A DNA stretch of 64,000 nucleotides from Clusia tigrina (taxonomy: Eukaryota; Arthropoda; Insecta; Diptera; Clusiidae): the NCBI GenBank assembly GCA_920105625.2, contig OV050033.1:130819821-130883820 (forward strand), given 5' to 3'. Each line of letters starts with the position of its first letter. Within the stretch, counting starts at the first letter, position 1. The notes under the pieces were generated by a model. The model had not been told where the DNA came from. It did no database searches and worked only from the letters and a program-made list of their open reading frames with translations. Both the position numbers and the translations under genes were made by a program. Positions 1 through 12,229 of the stretch are shown piece by piece.

Positions 1-1
1 A

Positions 2-3000
2 AGACCGTTCGCCGAGATTGAAATTCAAGGTAGAAAGTTGCGTGGGTTACTGGATACAGGGGCGTCGGTTAGTGTCCTAGGGAAAAATTGTAGGGAATTA
101 ATTAGTGAATTGGGATTGAAAGTGCAAAAGTATTTCACGCTGGTAAGCACAGCTGGAGGGCATAAGCAGCAAGTGCGTGGGCGAATCATAGTACCAGTGC
201 GGTTCAAAGGAGAAGTAAAAAGTGTATTATTTTACCTATGTCCCACATTGCAGCAAGAGGTATATTTAGGAGTGGATTTCTGGCAAGATTTTGGGTTAGC
301 TCCGGAAATTGTTGGGGTAAGTGAAGTGGGCACAGAGTCGAGAGAAAAGGACTCTAGTGATGAGGTTATTGTCGCTGGGCGCCATGATTTAACTGAGACT
401 CAGCAGGAGCAACTGGAGAAAACGAAGCAGGAATTCAGGGCTTACGAAGAGTGTGGGCTAGGCAGAACTTCTTTGGAGAAACACAGTATACGGTTGGTGC
501 AAGGTGCTGAGGCAATAAAAGATCGGTATTATCCCGTATCGCCAGCAGTGCAAGAGTTGTTGTATGCTGAGGTGGATCAGATGCTAGCGCTGGGTGTTAT
601 TGAACAAAGTGAGAGTCCCTGGAGCAGCCGAGTTACTTTAGTGAGGAAGCCGGGGAAGAATCGCTTGTGTTTAGATGCACGTAAATTGAATGAGCGCACG
701 GTGAAGGACGCGTACCCTATACAGAATATTGAAGGTATATTGAGCCGTATAGACGAGGCCGTGTTCATCAGTAGCATAGATCTCAAATTCGCATTCTGGC
801 AGATTGAGTTGGAGGAGGGTAGTAAAGCTTTTACAGCCTTTATTATACCCGGAAGACCTCTGTACCAGTACAGGGTAATGCCATTTGGGCTATGTATGGC
901 GGCACAGAGGCTATGCAGGCTGATGGACAAGGTTATTCCGCAGCGGTCCGAGAAAATGTATTTGTGTATCTGGACGATTTGTTGATTATATCACAGGATT
1001 TCGAAACACATATGTATTTGCTGGGGGAAGTGGCGAAATGTCTCTCCAGCGCGAATCTTACAGTGGGGCTGAAGAAGTCAAAGTTTTGCTGTAAGGAGTT
1101 GAAATATCTGGGGTTTGTGATAGGTCATGGAGTGTTGAAGACGGATCCGGAGAAGGTGTCGGCAATAAGAAGGATTCCGGTGCCGAAGACACCCAGACAG
1201 GTACGTAGCTTTTTGGGGACGGCCGGTTGGTATAGGCGATTCGTGGCCAATTTTGCTGATATGTCCGCGCCTTTGACGGACACCCTTAGGAAAGGCGTGA
1301 AATTTGTCATGACTCCGGAAGCAAGTGTCGCGTTTGTAAAGTTAAAGCAGGCTCTCACCACGGCTCCGGTACTAGCGCACCCAGATTTTAAGAAGAGGTT
1401 TTATATTCAGTGCGATGCCTCCAATTATGGAGTCGGGGCGGTGCTGTTTCAGAAAGATGAAGCTGAGAACGAACGGCCAATAGCCTATTATTCATGTAAA
1501 ATGAACAGTTGTCAACTTAATTATAGTGTAACGGAGAAAGAGTGTTTAGCAGCTATTCTAGCGGTGAGACGATTCAGAGCCTATGTGGAGCTGATGCCTT
1601 TTACCGTGATCACGGATCCCGCTAGCTTGAAGTGGCTCATGTCATTAAAAGACTTGAGGTTGGAGGTTAGCCAGGTGGTCTCTTCAGCTTCAGGCATATG
1701 ACTTTCAAATTGAGCACCGAAAGGGGAGTGAAAATGTAGTAGCTGATACGCTATCCCGATTGATGGAGGAAGTGACTCTCAATATTCCTGATATGGACAC
1801 CACTGAATACGATTCGCCAGAGTATGTTCAGCGAAAGCAGACTATTGAAGAGAATGTAGGAAGGTTCCCGGATCTGCAAGTACATGATGGGAAGATATAT
1901 AAACGTACTATTGCTAATGAGGAAGAGGGCAGGGGTCCCAGTTGGAAGCTATGGGTGCCCGAAGCATTAACTTCAACAGTTGTAGCACAAGCCCATGAGC
2001 CTGAGTTGTCAGCTCACGGGGGAGTCGCTAAAACATTGCACCGGGTAAGACAATTTTATTATTGGCCTGGTATGGCGGTGCAGGTGCGGAATTACGTGAG
2101 GGATTGTAGGGTCTGCAAGGAGACGATGCATAGCAATCAGGTTTCTAGACCTTTTATGGGAAAGGAAGTCAGCACCGAACGGCCATTCCAACGGCTTTAT
2201 ATAGATTTTTTAGGAAAATATCCACGCTCCAGGGCGGGCCACGCGTACGTGTTGGTGGTAATGGATCATTTTACGAAATTCGTGTTCTTAAAAGCTATGG
2301 GCAAGGCCACGGCGATGAATGTAATAAGGTTTTTAATTGAAGAAATTTTTCATAAATTCGGTGTACCCGAAACGATACATTCAGATAATGGAAAGCAGTT
2401 TGACAGTCAGGAATTTACTAAAGTGATGGAGTCCTATGCTATTAAGCATGTGAAGACGGGGTTTTATGCCCCACAATCTAATGCAGTAGAACGTGTGAAT
2501 CAGTCAGTTCTGGCAGCGATAAGGGCTTACCTGAAGGAGGACCACCGCGATTGGGATTTATTCCTGAGTGAGATAGAGTGTGCGTTGTGCATTGCGGTAC
2601 ATCAAGCGATAGGGGTTACGCCTTACTTTGCATTGTTCGGTCAGCAGATGTTTACCAGTGGCGCGGACTATGCATTGGCCTGACAGCTCAATGCGCTGGA
2701 GGATCGTGATTTGCACATATTACCACCTGAGGACAGACTGGAGTTAGTCCGCGAGAGTATCAGGACTCATATGCATAAAGCATATGAGAAAGGCGCCAGG
2801 TATTATAATCAACGGGCGAGGCTGATTAAATTTGTAATAGGGCAGGAAGTGTACAAACGGAACTTCGTACTTAGCGACTTTAGGAAGAACATAAATGCAA
2901 AATTCTGTAAGAAATTTGTAAAATGTCGGTTGAGCAAAGTTTTGGGAGGTAATTTGTATGGGATAGAAGACTTGCGGGGTAAGGCGTTGGGGGTATTCCA

Positions 3001-3022
3001 TGCGAAAGATTTGAAACAGTAA
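2..3022 (+). pseudogene. Ty3/Gypsy retrotransposon pol, 5' truncated by the window edge and disabled
   Basis: The reading frame is open from base 2 and runs in the order of a Gypsy pol: aspartic protease (LLDTGAS near 44), reverse transcriptase with the YLDD catalytic box at 967-978, RNase H, then integrase. The integrase zinc-binding module (H, H, C, C) lies near 1994-2116 and the catalytic triad is visible as D at 2204, D at 2384 and E at 2489. The copy is dead. The frame slips between about 930 and 950, just before YLDD, and slips back near 1655 at the end of RNase H. An in-frame TGA at 2681 then interrupts the integrase C-terminal part, which stays open to a stop at 3022. No env-like ORF follows. 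Gag and the 5' LTR would lie left of the window. The subfamily is not certain; an Osvaldo/Ulysses-like lineage is possible. Confidence 0.93.
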
Positions 3023-4862
3023 GAGCACCAGACTCGTAGTCTCGGGGTTGTGGGTGTAGCTCACGTTGGACGCCAGTAAAGAGGTAGGCCAAATGTTGGG
3101 AGCTGTAAACTTACTGTGAAATTCTGCATCGCTGGGGCGTTGGTCCGCGTAATGGTGAGAAGTGGATCTGAAAGAGTGAAAGAGATTAGGAAAGTTTTAG
3201 GAGTCTAATGTTTGTAGGTTAAGATACTTGGCCTAGCTATGGCGTAGACAAAGGTCCGGGCGAGGAATTCGGCTGGGTCTGTCAAATGCTGGTTAGCTCC
3301 AGCTAGCAGCTGTCCGTTTTTCATGCGGATTAGTGTGGGATTTTGTTTGCTCTAATCCACGTGTGTTGTTACGATCAGCTGGCTGCTACCTTATTTGGTG
3401 CATCAGATGACTTTTCGGTTTACTGTCTGCATACTCCGGTTGGTAATCTTTATGTAAATATGTATATTTATACGAGTATATATGTATGTATATGGGAGAG
3501 ATTTTATATCATCACTTTTTGTTAATTTTTTTTGGTGTGAGAGGATTAGACAGCTTTTGCGTTGAAAGCTCAGGTTGAGTGGAGGGGAACTTTTAATACG
3601 CGAGAGCTGGTCTAATATGGGTGCATGTGTGGGTGGATCGAGTGTTAGTGTGGGGTAAATACGTGAGTGCGAGTTGGTAAGGAAAAGGAGAAGAAAAAGA
3701 AAAGTGATGATGAAAGGTTAGTAGCTGTCCTTGAAATGGTTGGTTGACCCACAAAGCACAGCTGTTGCCAGGGGGTATGCTTAGTGGGTAGGACAGAGAC
3801 GGACGGACAGGTTGTGGATAGGATAGTGAAAAGTAGGGTGTCAGAGGGAGAGCGCTGGGAGTTGAAGTGCCGGAAGAAACTGATTTTGGAAGTCAGTAAG
3901 TAATGCGGAAAATTTTTAGAAAAGAGTCAGATTCTGAATAGCAAGAAGTAAAGTGAAATTTACGGTCGCTGTCGTTCGAGTCGTCTATCTTCATCTAAAT
4001 CAAGTGTTAATTTTTTTTTTGGTGAGAATTTCTGTGCTAGTGTCGTGTTGAAAACGCAGGAATACGATATTTTAATAAATTAAATATATATAAATATTAA
4101 ATTAAAAAGAAATGGTATTGAAGTTGATTAATGCTGCATAAAAAAAGGTAGTTTCGATTTCCTTTCATTGTCGACGAATTAGAAAAGGAAGTGAATGGAT
4201 ACGGATCGACCGCCGAAGACCAGACTCCTCCTACCCAGAGCGGCAAAAATAAAGATAAGTCCAGCGTATTAAGATAAGCATAACTTCCTAAATATAAGTA
4301 TTTATTTACGTCTTTATTTAAGTTTTCTTTTTGTTGGATGTAAAGCATAAAGTTTTTATTTGTTCTGTTAATGAGTAGAATCTATGAATTAATTTAAGGT
4401 GTTAGGAAAGTGTGATACGGTCTCAACAGAGCGTGGTGGTGGCGCGTTCGGTAAGAATAGCCTACACTGGTCGAGGGAGCTCCTAAGAGTAGATAGTGGT
4501 AGAGCGAAAGCGGGGTTTGAGTTAGGCCTTGTTGCCTGAATTAGGCAGCCTATACGCAGCTTAGTGGAGGCCGTAGTAATTGTCCGTGTATGTGTGTGTT
4601 TGTATAAAAAAAATAAATAAATTATGGTAGGCTAAGGTGGAGACAGGAGGGGGAGGACGAGGAGAGGCTGATCGGGACGGAGGAATCCGGTGGAGAGGTG
4701 AGTGGTATCAAAAGTAAATAATAAACGTAGAATAGGTTTAGAGTAGAACTTCATGTTTGCCCCACGATCTGGCACAGCGGGTTGGGAACCCACCAAAGAA
4801 CAAAAAAGGAGTGAGCTAGCCAGGGTGTCTGTGCCAGGTATGATGACCATGGGGACGTAACA
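3023..4862 (+). mobile_element. Non-coding 3' part of the Gypsy element with a candidate 3' LTR
   Basis: No credible ORF follows pol. The base composition (G-rich, mixed) continues to about 4860 and then changes sharply to AT-rich host-like DNA, so the element probably ends there. A purine-only tract at 3679-3704 is a possible polypurine tract. It is followed by TG at 3705, and a CA lies at 4861-4862, so an LTR of about 1.16 kb (3705-4862) is possible. An AATAAA near 4074 could be its polyadenylation signal. A second purine-rich stretch (4632-4698) is an alternative tract. The left LTR is outside the window, so the boundary cannot be proved here. Confidence 0.45.
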
Positions 4863-6344
4863 ATTTATATAGTAATATATTAAAATATAAAGTAAAACAT
4901 AAGTAATAATAATACTTGGGATTATATACAATGCAATAAAAACTCATCCAATTTAAATTTTGTTTTTGAGCTAACAAGTTAAAAAATAGTTTGAAAGGTT
5001 TCAAATGGTTTGAACGTTTTTACGTACTATACATAAGATTCGTGCCTAAAAAGCAGCGTGATGTCATATATATAGATATTGTGATTATATATATATATAT
5101 TAGACCTGCCCTTATTTCTATGAAGATTTTTCAAAATGGTGGCGCATAGGAGAGTAGCGTCCAAAAAGTTTCCATTTTATGCCACAATGCTCCATGTAAA
5201 ATTTGGGCTCGATCCGAAGACTCTAAGTGGACCCAAAATTGAGTTGAATAATAAGACAAGGTTTTATTATAAGAATTTGTATTTTAAAACGAACTACGAA
5301 ACTTCTAAAAAGGTGATAATTACTCCAATAAAAATATAATATTTAATTTGGAGTTCAAAACTCATATGTTAACAAGTCCCTTTAATATATTATAACTATT
5401 CTTAATATAAAATCTGATCCAATTGCTTTCCATTTTCACTTTTGTTCATTGTAAATGCACCACGGTAATCATAAGTTGTAGAATCATATTTCTTTGGTTT
5501 TTTGGCATAATATTAGACTACTAATAACTAAAATAATTAATTTTATTAAAATGAGGTCCGATTGCCACAGTAATACCCCTCTGTGTGCATATTTAACTAT
5601 CGTCAGGATGAATGAAGGAGCATAGGGACACGAAAATTAGAAGAATGAGGAGCATAGGGAAACGAAACTTAAGAAATTGCCTGTCATAAGGGAACGAAGT
5701 TAACGGCTTTATGCTTTTAATTAAACCGAGGCAGTGTCTCTTACTTTAATAATGACAATAATTTTTTTAGTTTGTCGAATTAATTTGTTTACCTAAACGC
5801 AACTGCAATATTTCGACTTGTGGATCTTGAGAGTTCATTGACAATGAGAAATTATCAACAAAATTTTATGTTGTCAGTTATTTTGATGTGTATTGAGGAA
5901 TTACGATGGCTAGAGTTAGATGGGGTTCACTGTATTTTTACAACTACATAAACCAATTTTAAAACATTATCACACAGCAGAAACGCGCACAATCTATTCA
6001 AATCGAGTGTCTGTTCTATTTGTTCTTTACAAACAATTGCTGTTGGTTTACATATTTGATAACAGTACTAACACACGCACACACGCATACACAAAGAAAA
6101 TAAAGATCGCCCTCATAATTTAAAATCTCGATGATTGAAATCTGCAATCACCTTAAAACAGTGAATCTCTTATATTTACTTTACTGCACTTTCAATATGC
6201 TTAGGAACGTGGATATCTTAAATTTAGTTTGGTTTCTTAAATGTAATCCCACCGTTTTGTACAGCTAGATTCAAAATGTTTTCCAAATTCACATCCATAC
6301 GATTTTTATAAACTTTACAAAAAATTCAAGATCCCTGCTTCTTA
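4863..6344. other. AT-rich intergenic DNA with a short tandem repeat
   Basis: No gene is recognisable. The stretch holds a TA microsatellite at about 5085-5100 and two to three imperfect ~32-bp units at 5608-5698, each containing GGAGCATAGGG or a variant. The short ORFs here show no family resemblance or biased composition and look like chance. Confidence 0.5.
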
Positions 6345-6570
6345 GCTGTGCGAACGAGACACTGTGCACACTTGATTGACAGACATCCTGAAAGACTAGG
6401 GTGGGGTAGCCATTCAACGGCTATTAGTATTAGGAACTTACCCAGGTTCATATCGGAATCACTTTGGTTCCTCAAGTGGTAGATGCGGGAGTCAGGCTGG
6501 TTTCTTATGGTATCAAAATGAGTGCTTAAGTAAGCTTTCTCAAAGGATGTTGCCACTCTAAGCTAACCTA
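6345..6570 (+). mobile_element. LINE 3' fragment (family A, RNase H tail and 3' UTR)
   Basis: The DNA resembles the 3' end of the better copy at 29288-29805. Both carry the TTGATTG..AGACAT..CTGAA segment (the 'HCLI.RH' region after RNase H), then a 3' UTR with TTTCTTATGGT and TTGCCACTCTAA, and an end in CTAACCTA. This copy has an internal deletion and stops in all frames. It is followed by about two and a half 26-bp units (6571-6635) built on GCGCCAAAGCAGC and CTTCTTAGCT. Confidence 0.6.
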
Positions 6571-6635
6571 GTTCCGCCAAAGCAGCCTGCTTCTTAGCTG
6601 CGCCAAAGCAGCTTGCTTCTTAGCTGCGCCACAGA

Positions 6636-7404
<769 letters not shown>

Positions 7405-7637
7405 GTATAAATGGTAAATTTTTTATAATATATTATTGATTTCATATATGATTCATCATAGTAAGCTCTCATGCAGCAAACATTCCACACCAAAAATTGG
7501 TATACGGCATTCACAATAAAACTTATAACAAACTTATAGTTCCCAAAACGTTGAAACGGAGTTTAAATGTAAGGTCAGCCGCTTATATGTAACTTAATTT
7601 ACTAAATGGAAAAAGTTCTTGTATTTCTAATCCAAAT

Positions 7638-9772
7638 TTATTGCTTCTCTTCTGCAACAGAACTATTAATAACCGAGCGATGAGTTTTTTTGTGAGAACT
7701 AAGGCCCGAATCTTGTGCAAACTCCTTGCCGCATATTTTGCAAACGTAACTCTTCACCAGCTCGTGTATTTTTTTATGCCTTCGCAAGTACTTTTTTGTG
7801 GTGTATCCCTTGCCACAAATGTTACATACCTTGTCACGTATGTTTAAATGACCGTTCATGTGTTCCTTGAATACGTGATTTTCGTAGAATGCCTTCATGC
7901 AAATAGTGCATTTGTAGCTGGGTTGGTTCTGATGACGTCGCATATGCTTCAAGAAGAAGCTCTGTGTACGAAAAGATTCTCCGCAAATATCGCAGAAGTA
8001 TGGTTTCTCGCCGGTATGGACGCGCATGTGCACGGTAACATCGGTGGCGGTGGCATAACGTTTGTGGCAAATTTCGCATTCAAATTCATAGTCGCGCGTA
8101 TGCCTTCGCACGTGTACTTTATAGTTGCCCGACTCCATGAAGCCATGATCGCACAGTGGACAGGTGAAAGGCATAGAGCCGTCATGGCTATTTTTATGTA
8201 TCTTATATTTATCGCATCCATTAAACATTTCGTCGCAAAACGGACACTGAAATGGACCCACCTGCTGTTCGAGGAAGCAGATGTTTTCATAATATTTACA
8301 GTTTGGTGTGAATTCTTCTTTCACACGTTCGCAATGTAGTTTTCGATACTTCTCTTGTGTGCAGGCGTACCGTATGCTATTTATTCGCTTCTGTAAATCA
8401 TCGTGTGTGAAATCAAAATTAATTTTTTGTTTGATAGTTTGTAACATTTCGTCCAAAGCGTCCTGCCGTTGATTCTGAAAACGATAACCTATATGCTGCA
8501 CATCCCACAGACACGGAAAGCTTTTATATATTTCTATTAACACAAGGTTTTGCTCGTCACTAAGATCTGGCAGCGGCAATGCAGGAGCTTCGTTTGCCAA
8601 CGCCTTGGCACCCTATAAATTAAGTTATGAGTATAGATGTGTATATATGAATACAAAAAGTTAGTTACTATTATAAATCGCTGCTTGCATTTTATGGTCG
8701 TATGTAAAAATTCCAATTTATCATAATACCATAGCGGCGTACATTGTTTATTCCTTGATGTCGCCAACCTGTGGCTTCGGAATTTATGCCGCATGTTGTT
8801 AATCCGTTCACGCACTGAATGCAAATTCAGTGCAGCGCCGATTTGCTTATTTACCGTGTCAGCAATTTTTCCGAAAGCTACTTTGCGTTTTCTGTGACAT
8901 CTTCCATTCATGTACTTCGGATCCCAAAGTAGGCGATGCTTTTTATAGCATTCTATAATAGCTAGAGTAATGCGTCTCTCAGTTGAATCAGCACCTGCGT
9001 CTTTCGCATAGTCGCTGGTCTGTAAATAACAATAATTATTAATTGCTGCAGATATATTCACATAATTTACATCCATGTCGCTGTCTGATACGTCCTCCAT
9101 GTTGGAATCTGTGTTATCTTGGTCATTGTTCTATTAAATATATTAAGTTGTCATTTAAGTATAATTAAATAAAATATAACTGGAACCTACTTGATCGTAA
9201 TTGTCAATCAAATCATCATCGTCACAGTCATTGATGATTAACTCTTCTTCTATTTTCACTTCAAATGTGTTGGGAACGCTTTGCAGCGGTGGCACATCCA
9301 GTGGATCACTCATGTGAAGTGCAGCCACCTTATTTTCCTGGAAATGAGTAATATTTTTAAACGCCTGATTCCTAAACAGCAAACTTACCTTTATCATATC
9401 CGAAAATTTTATTTCCGTTTCTGCCAATTGTGTTACTTCACTGGTCATCCACTTTGGCTGTTTAATGCTTTCAGTTTGTTTCGCCACTAATAAAGAATCT
9501 TTACTTATTGTTGGAAAAATCTCATCTCCATCTTCCATTACTAGGTCTTCATCTTGATCCAGTCCCAAATGAACAGCAAATTCTAGACGATGGTATTCCT
9601 CAATATGCAGCACGAAGTTCTCAAACGAAAGAAAAGGTAAACAATTTGCTGCTACACAGAAACTGCAATTGAAGCCATACACATTTTTGCCCACTTTTGT
9701 TGCTGCTGTAATTTCTCCACATTTCCTAAACTCTTGATTTTTTAGGCCATCAGCCTTTACAGGTAATACCAT
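7638..9772 (-). CDS. C2H2 zinc-finger protein with two MADF-like domains (paralogue A)
   Basis: Five exons fit by GT-AG sites and by alignment to the paralogue at 12230-14452: 9772-9389, 9337-9191, 9130-9071, 9019-8669 and 8612-7638. All introns are phase 0, and the protein is 638 residues. Residues 17-21 are KCGEI, followed by one atypical finger (C36, C39, H56, H61). An acidic linker follows. Two MADF/Myb-SANT-like domains start with a hydrophobic helix and an LWD motif (about 213-300 and 337-430). Seven C2H2 fingers fill about 435-625, several joined by TGEKP-like linkers. This architecture suggests a sequence-specific nuclear DNA-binding protein; its targets are unknown. The 51-bp third intron is a multiple of three and open, so its retention would still give a protein. 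An AATAAA overlaps the TAA stop. I do not assign an orthologue name. Confidence 0.85.
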
Positions 9773-10274
9773 TATATATGTTCAAACTTTTATCCCAAAA
9801 TAGTGTTATTAACCGGACTTCTAAAATTCTCTTGTTGGAAATGCGAAATGTCTCAAGCCATATAAACCATGGTGTGAGTTAGGTGGTGTCTGTATAATAG
9901 AGTCATATTAATATGCAATTTAAACCTTAACACACCATAAAGCCAGGAACAGAATGCATTTACTGTGCTGAGTTTTGACATTTGATTTAGAAACAATGTG
10001 TTTTAATGTAGTAGAACAGAATACTGAAAATCCCAACACAGCAAAGTACCGTAATGCTGGTGGATTAAAAAAACTCATACACACTCACTTCAGAATGATA
10101 TTTACCATTCGCAACTCCTTGACTGTTGGTGCAGGAGCATACAATTTTATTCAGCAAAAACAAACCATTTAGTGAGTAACAACATTAGACGAGAGTAGCA
10201 CCATTATCAACAGCTCAGTAAGTTTTTATGTAGCATGTGAAATAAAAAACGAATTTTATTAATATTCTTCGGTC
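9773..10274. other. Upstream region of zinc-finger gene A
   Basis: Presumably holds the promoter and 5' UTR of the minus-strand gene that starts at 9772. I see no clear TATA box. A 65-codon plus-strand ORF at 9975-10172 has no recognisable features. Confidence 0.4.
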
Positions 10275-10345
10275 ACTGTGGCCCAGTAGTAATCGTGCAA
10301 GTCTCACAACTGTTCTTGGTTCGAATCCTGCCCAAAGCTTGCTCT
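10275..10345 (+). mobile_element. tRNA-like SINE head
   Basis: An A-box-like TGGCCCAGTAGT (10279-10290) and a perfect B-box GGTTCGAATCC (10318-10328) stand at tRNA-like spacing. The segment cannot be folded into a good cloverleaf by eye, so it is more likely the 5' head of a tRNA-derived SINE than a working tRNA gene. The SINE's 3' end is not defined; an A-rich stretch follows near 10360. Confidence 0.5.
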
Positions 10346-10669
10346 CAAAATATCAAAAATAAATACGACTATTTTCTGTCATTCCTCCTATTTGTTTGAA
10401 ACTACACTTCTACGCTGTAAGAAGCTGATTAACAATGTAAGTACATAAGAGAAGCAAATTTTCTGATGAAATTTGCCATTTGATTCATTGAGATGAATGA
10501 ATTGATTTATTTAAATAATATTACAGATATATTGAAAAGATAAGAAAACAAGTTTTACATCAATTAAAAGACTGATGTGCCGATCAGCTCGATGATAAGG
10601 AAACATGAGAAAAAATGCAAATAATGCTTATTCTACCATTAAAAAACTTCCCTAAGCTTTAATCTATAA

Positions 10670-10871
10670 CAGAGGTCGCTAAAGTGGTCTATATAGACCC
10701 CCAGGGGTCTATTTAACAAAAGCGGGGGTCGATCTAAGCCAGGGAATTTTGCAATTTTCGTAAAAAATACAAAGTTTGCTTTAATTAACAGAAAATTACT
10801 TTTATGCGGGTCCATGGAGATTTCGAAAAATTATATAGGGGTCGATATTCAAAAATGTTTGGCGGCCCATG
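10670..10871. mobile_element. hAT-type MITE, 202 bp
   Basis: The ends are imperfect inverted repeats (CAGAGGTCGCTAAA at the left; CATGGGCCGCCAAA as the reverse complement of the right; 10 of 14 match). The CAGnGGTCGC-type terminus is typical of hAT elements. The flanks are an 8-bp near-duplication, ATCTATAA at 10662-10669 and ATCTATGA at 10872-10879, the target-site length expected for hAT. There is no coding capacity. Confidence 0.6.
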
Positions 10872-10976
10872 ATCTATGAGCTAGTTTGACACTCGATAGT
10901 AAAAAGAAACGAAAAAATGTTTGTAGATGGGTGTTCTCTACTCGTTATACTGAGCGAGCTGTTTAGATTTACTCGA

Positions 10977-11318
10977 GGGGAATTTACTTAAATGCTGACT
11001 GCAAGAACAAATATTTTTGAACCAATTTTCCCGCATTAACTTTAAAAAGTTAATGTATTGAAAAATTCAACTTGGATTTACTTTTGGTACACAATTTATA
11101 TAAAATATATTTAATTAATTAATTAAGTAGACTCATAATATCTTCATAATGTTCAAACCTCACAAAAATAACAATTAGAAACCCTTATTCACTCAAATCA
11201 AAACTCTATTTGCAATTGTTTTGATCGCATTTGTCTATACATTCAATTTTGACAGCTAATGCGGGAAAATTGATTCAAAAAAATTTGTTCTTGCAGTCAG
11301 CATGTAAGTAAATTTACC
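10977..11318. mobile_element. Non-autonomous TIR element with 58-bp inverted repeats
   Basis: The segment 10981-11038 is repeated inverted at 11257-11314 with only about three differences over 58 bp. It includes GCTGACTGCAAGAACAAAT and the TTTTCCCGCATTA end. The centre is AT-rich and non-coding. The outer ends (GGnnAATTTAC) are less exact and no convincing target-site duplication is visible, so the superfamily is open. Confidence 0.7.
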
Positions 11319-12229
11319 TTGTATGCTCCTCATTCACAGGTTGGCACAGTAACTCAAAATTTGCTTAAATTTAATTTGTTTTTAGTCGTTTTTTAAATTG
11401 TCTTTTCACCAAGCCTTACGACGTCAATAGGAGAAATATTTGAATAGGATAGAATATAGGAGTTTTCCATACAACATTTTCTAAAATTATTTTTCTTGGC
11501 CAGTATCAAAACCGATTTAGAAAATTAAAAAATACAATAAAAATCTCAAACATCCCACCCATTTTCATCATTGGTTGGCCAATATGCTGCACTGTTCTGT
11601 ATTATTAGCTTAAAGACGCAAGATAAAATACATATATATACATGAGAGTCCTCTTTCTATACAAAATCTGTCGTTTATTGAAATTAATCAATAGAATTTG
11701 AGTCATTATCGGGTCCTCCTATGGAATTGATAGCAGAGGAGAATATGTTTGATTCCCAACTAATGTATTAATTATTATATATATTTCCAACATAGAAAGT
11801 TGTTTAAATTTTAAAATTTTATTGCATGACTTTTCATAAATATTATTATTACTACTTATTTATAAATAAGTCTTATGGCCAGGGAACAGATTTTGAGACT
11901 TTTAAAACTTGAGCAGCTGTAGCTAATCTTTATTTGAGTTCTTCTGTTTGCCTCCATTACATATTTTACACAGAGTTTATTGCAATTGTCTAGATTGACT
12001 TCAGCTCCGCAATTTTTTACGACTTAAAATCCATTACCTGCTTGACAAAAGTATAACAATAAATATCACTATTATAAATTGTAATATCAAGCATTGGCCA
12101 CTATCGCTCTCCATCTGCTCCAAGAGGCATCTATCTAGGCAACTCACGTATATTGCGCTAGATCGATTTATCTGCATCTTAATATATGGCGTAAATTTGT
12201 TTGACCTTCCCAAAGCGTTGCATAGAAGT
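11319..12229. other. Intergenic, downstream of zinc-finger gene B
   Basis: AT-rich sequence without recognisable genes or repeats. It must contain the 3' UTR and polyadenylation site of the minus-strand gene that ends at 12230. A 73-codon minus ORF at 12034-12255 overlaps that gene's end in another frame and is a shadow. Confidence 0.4.
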
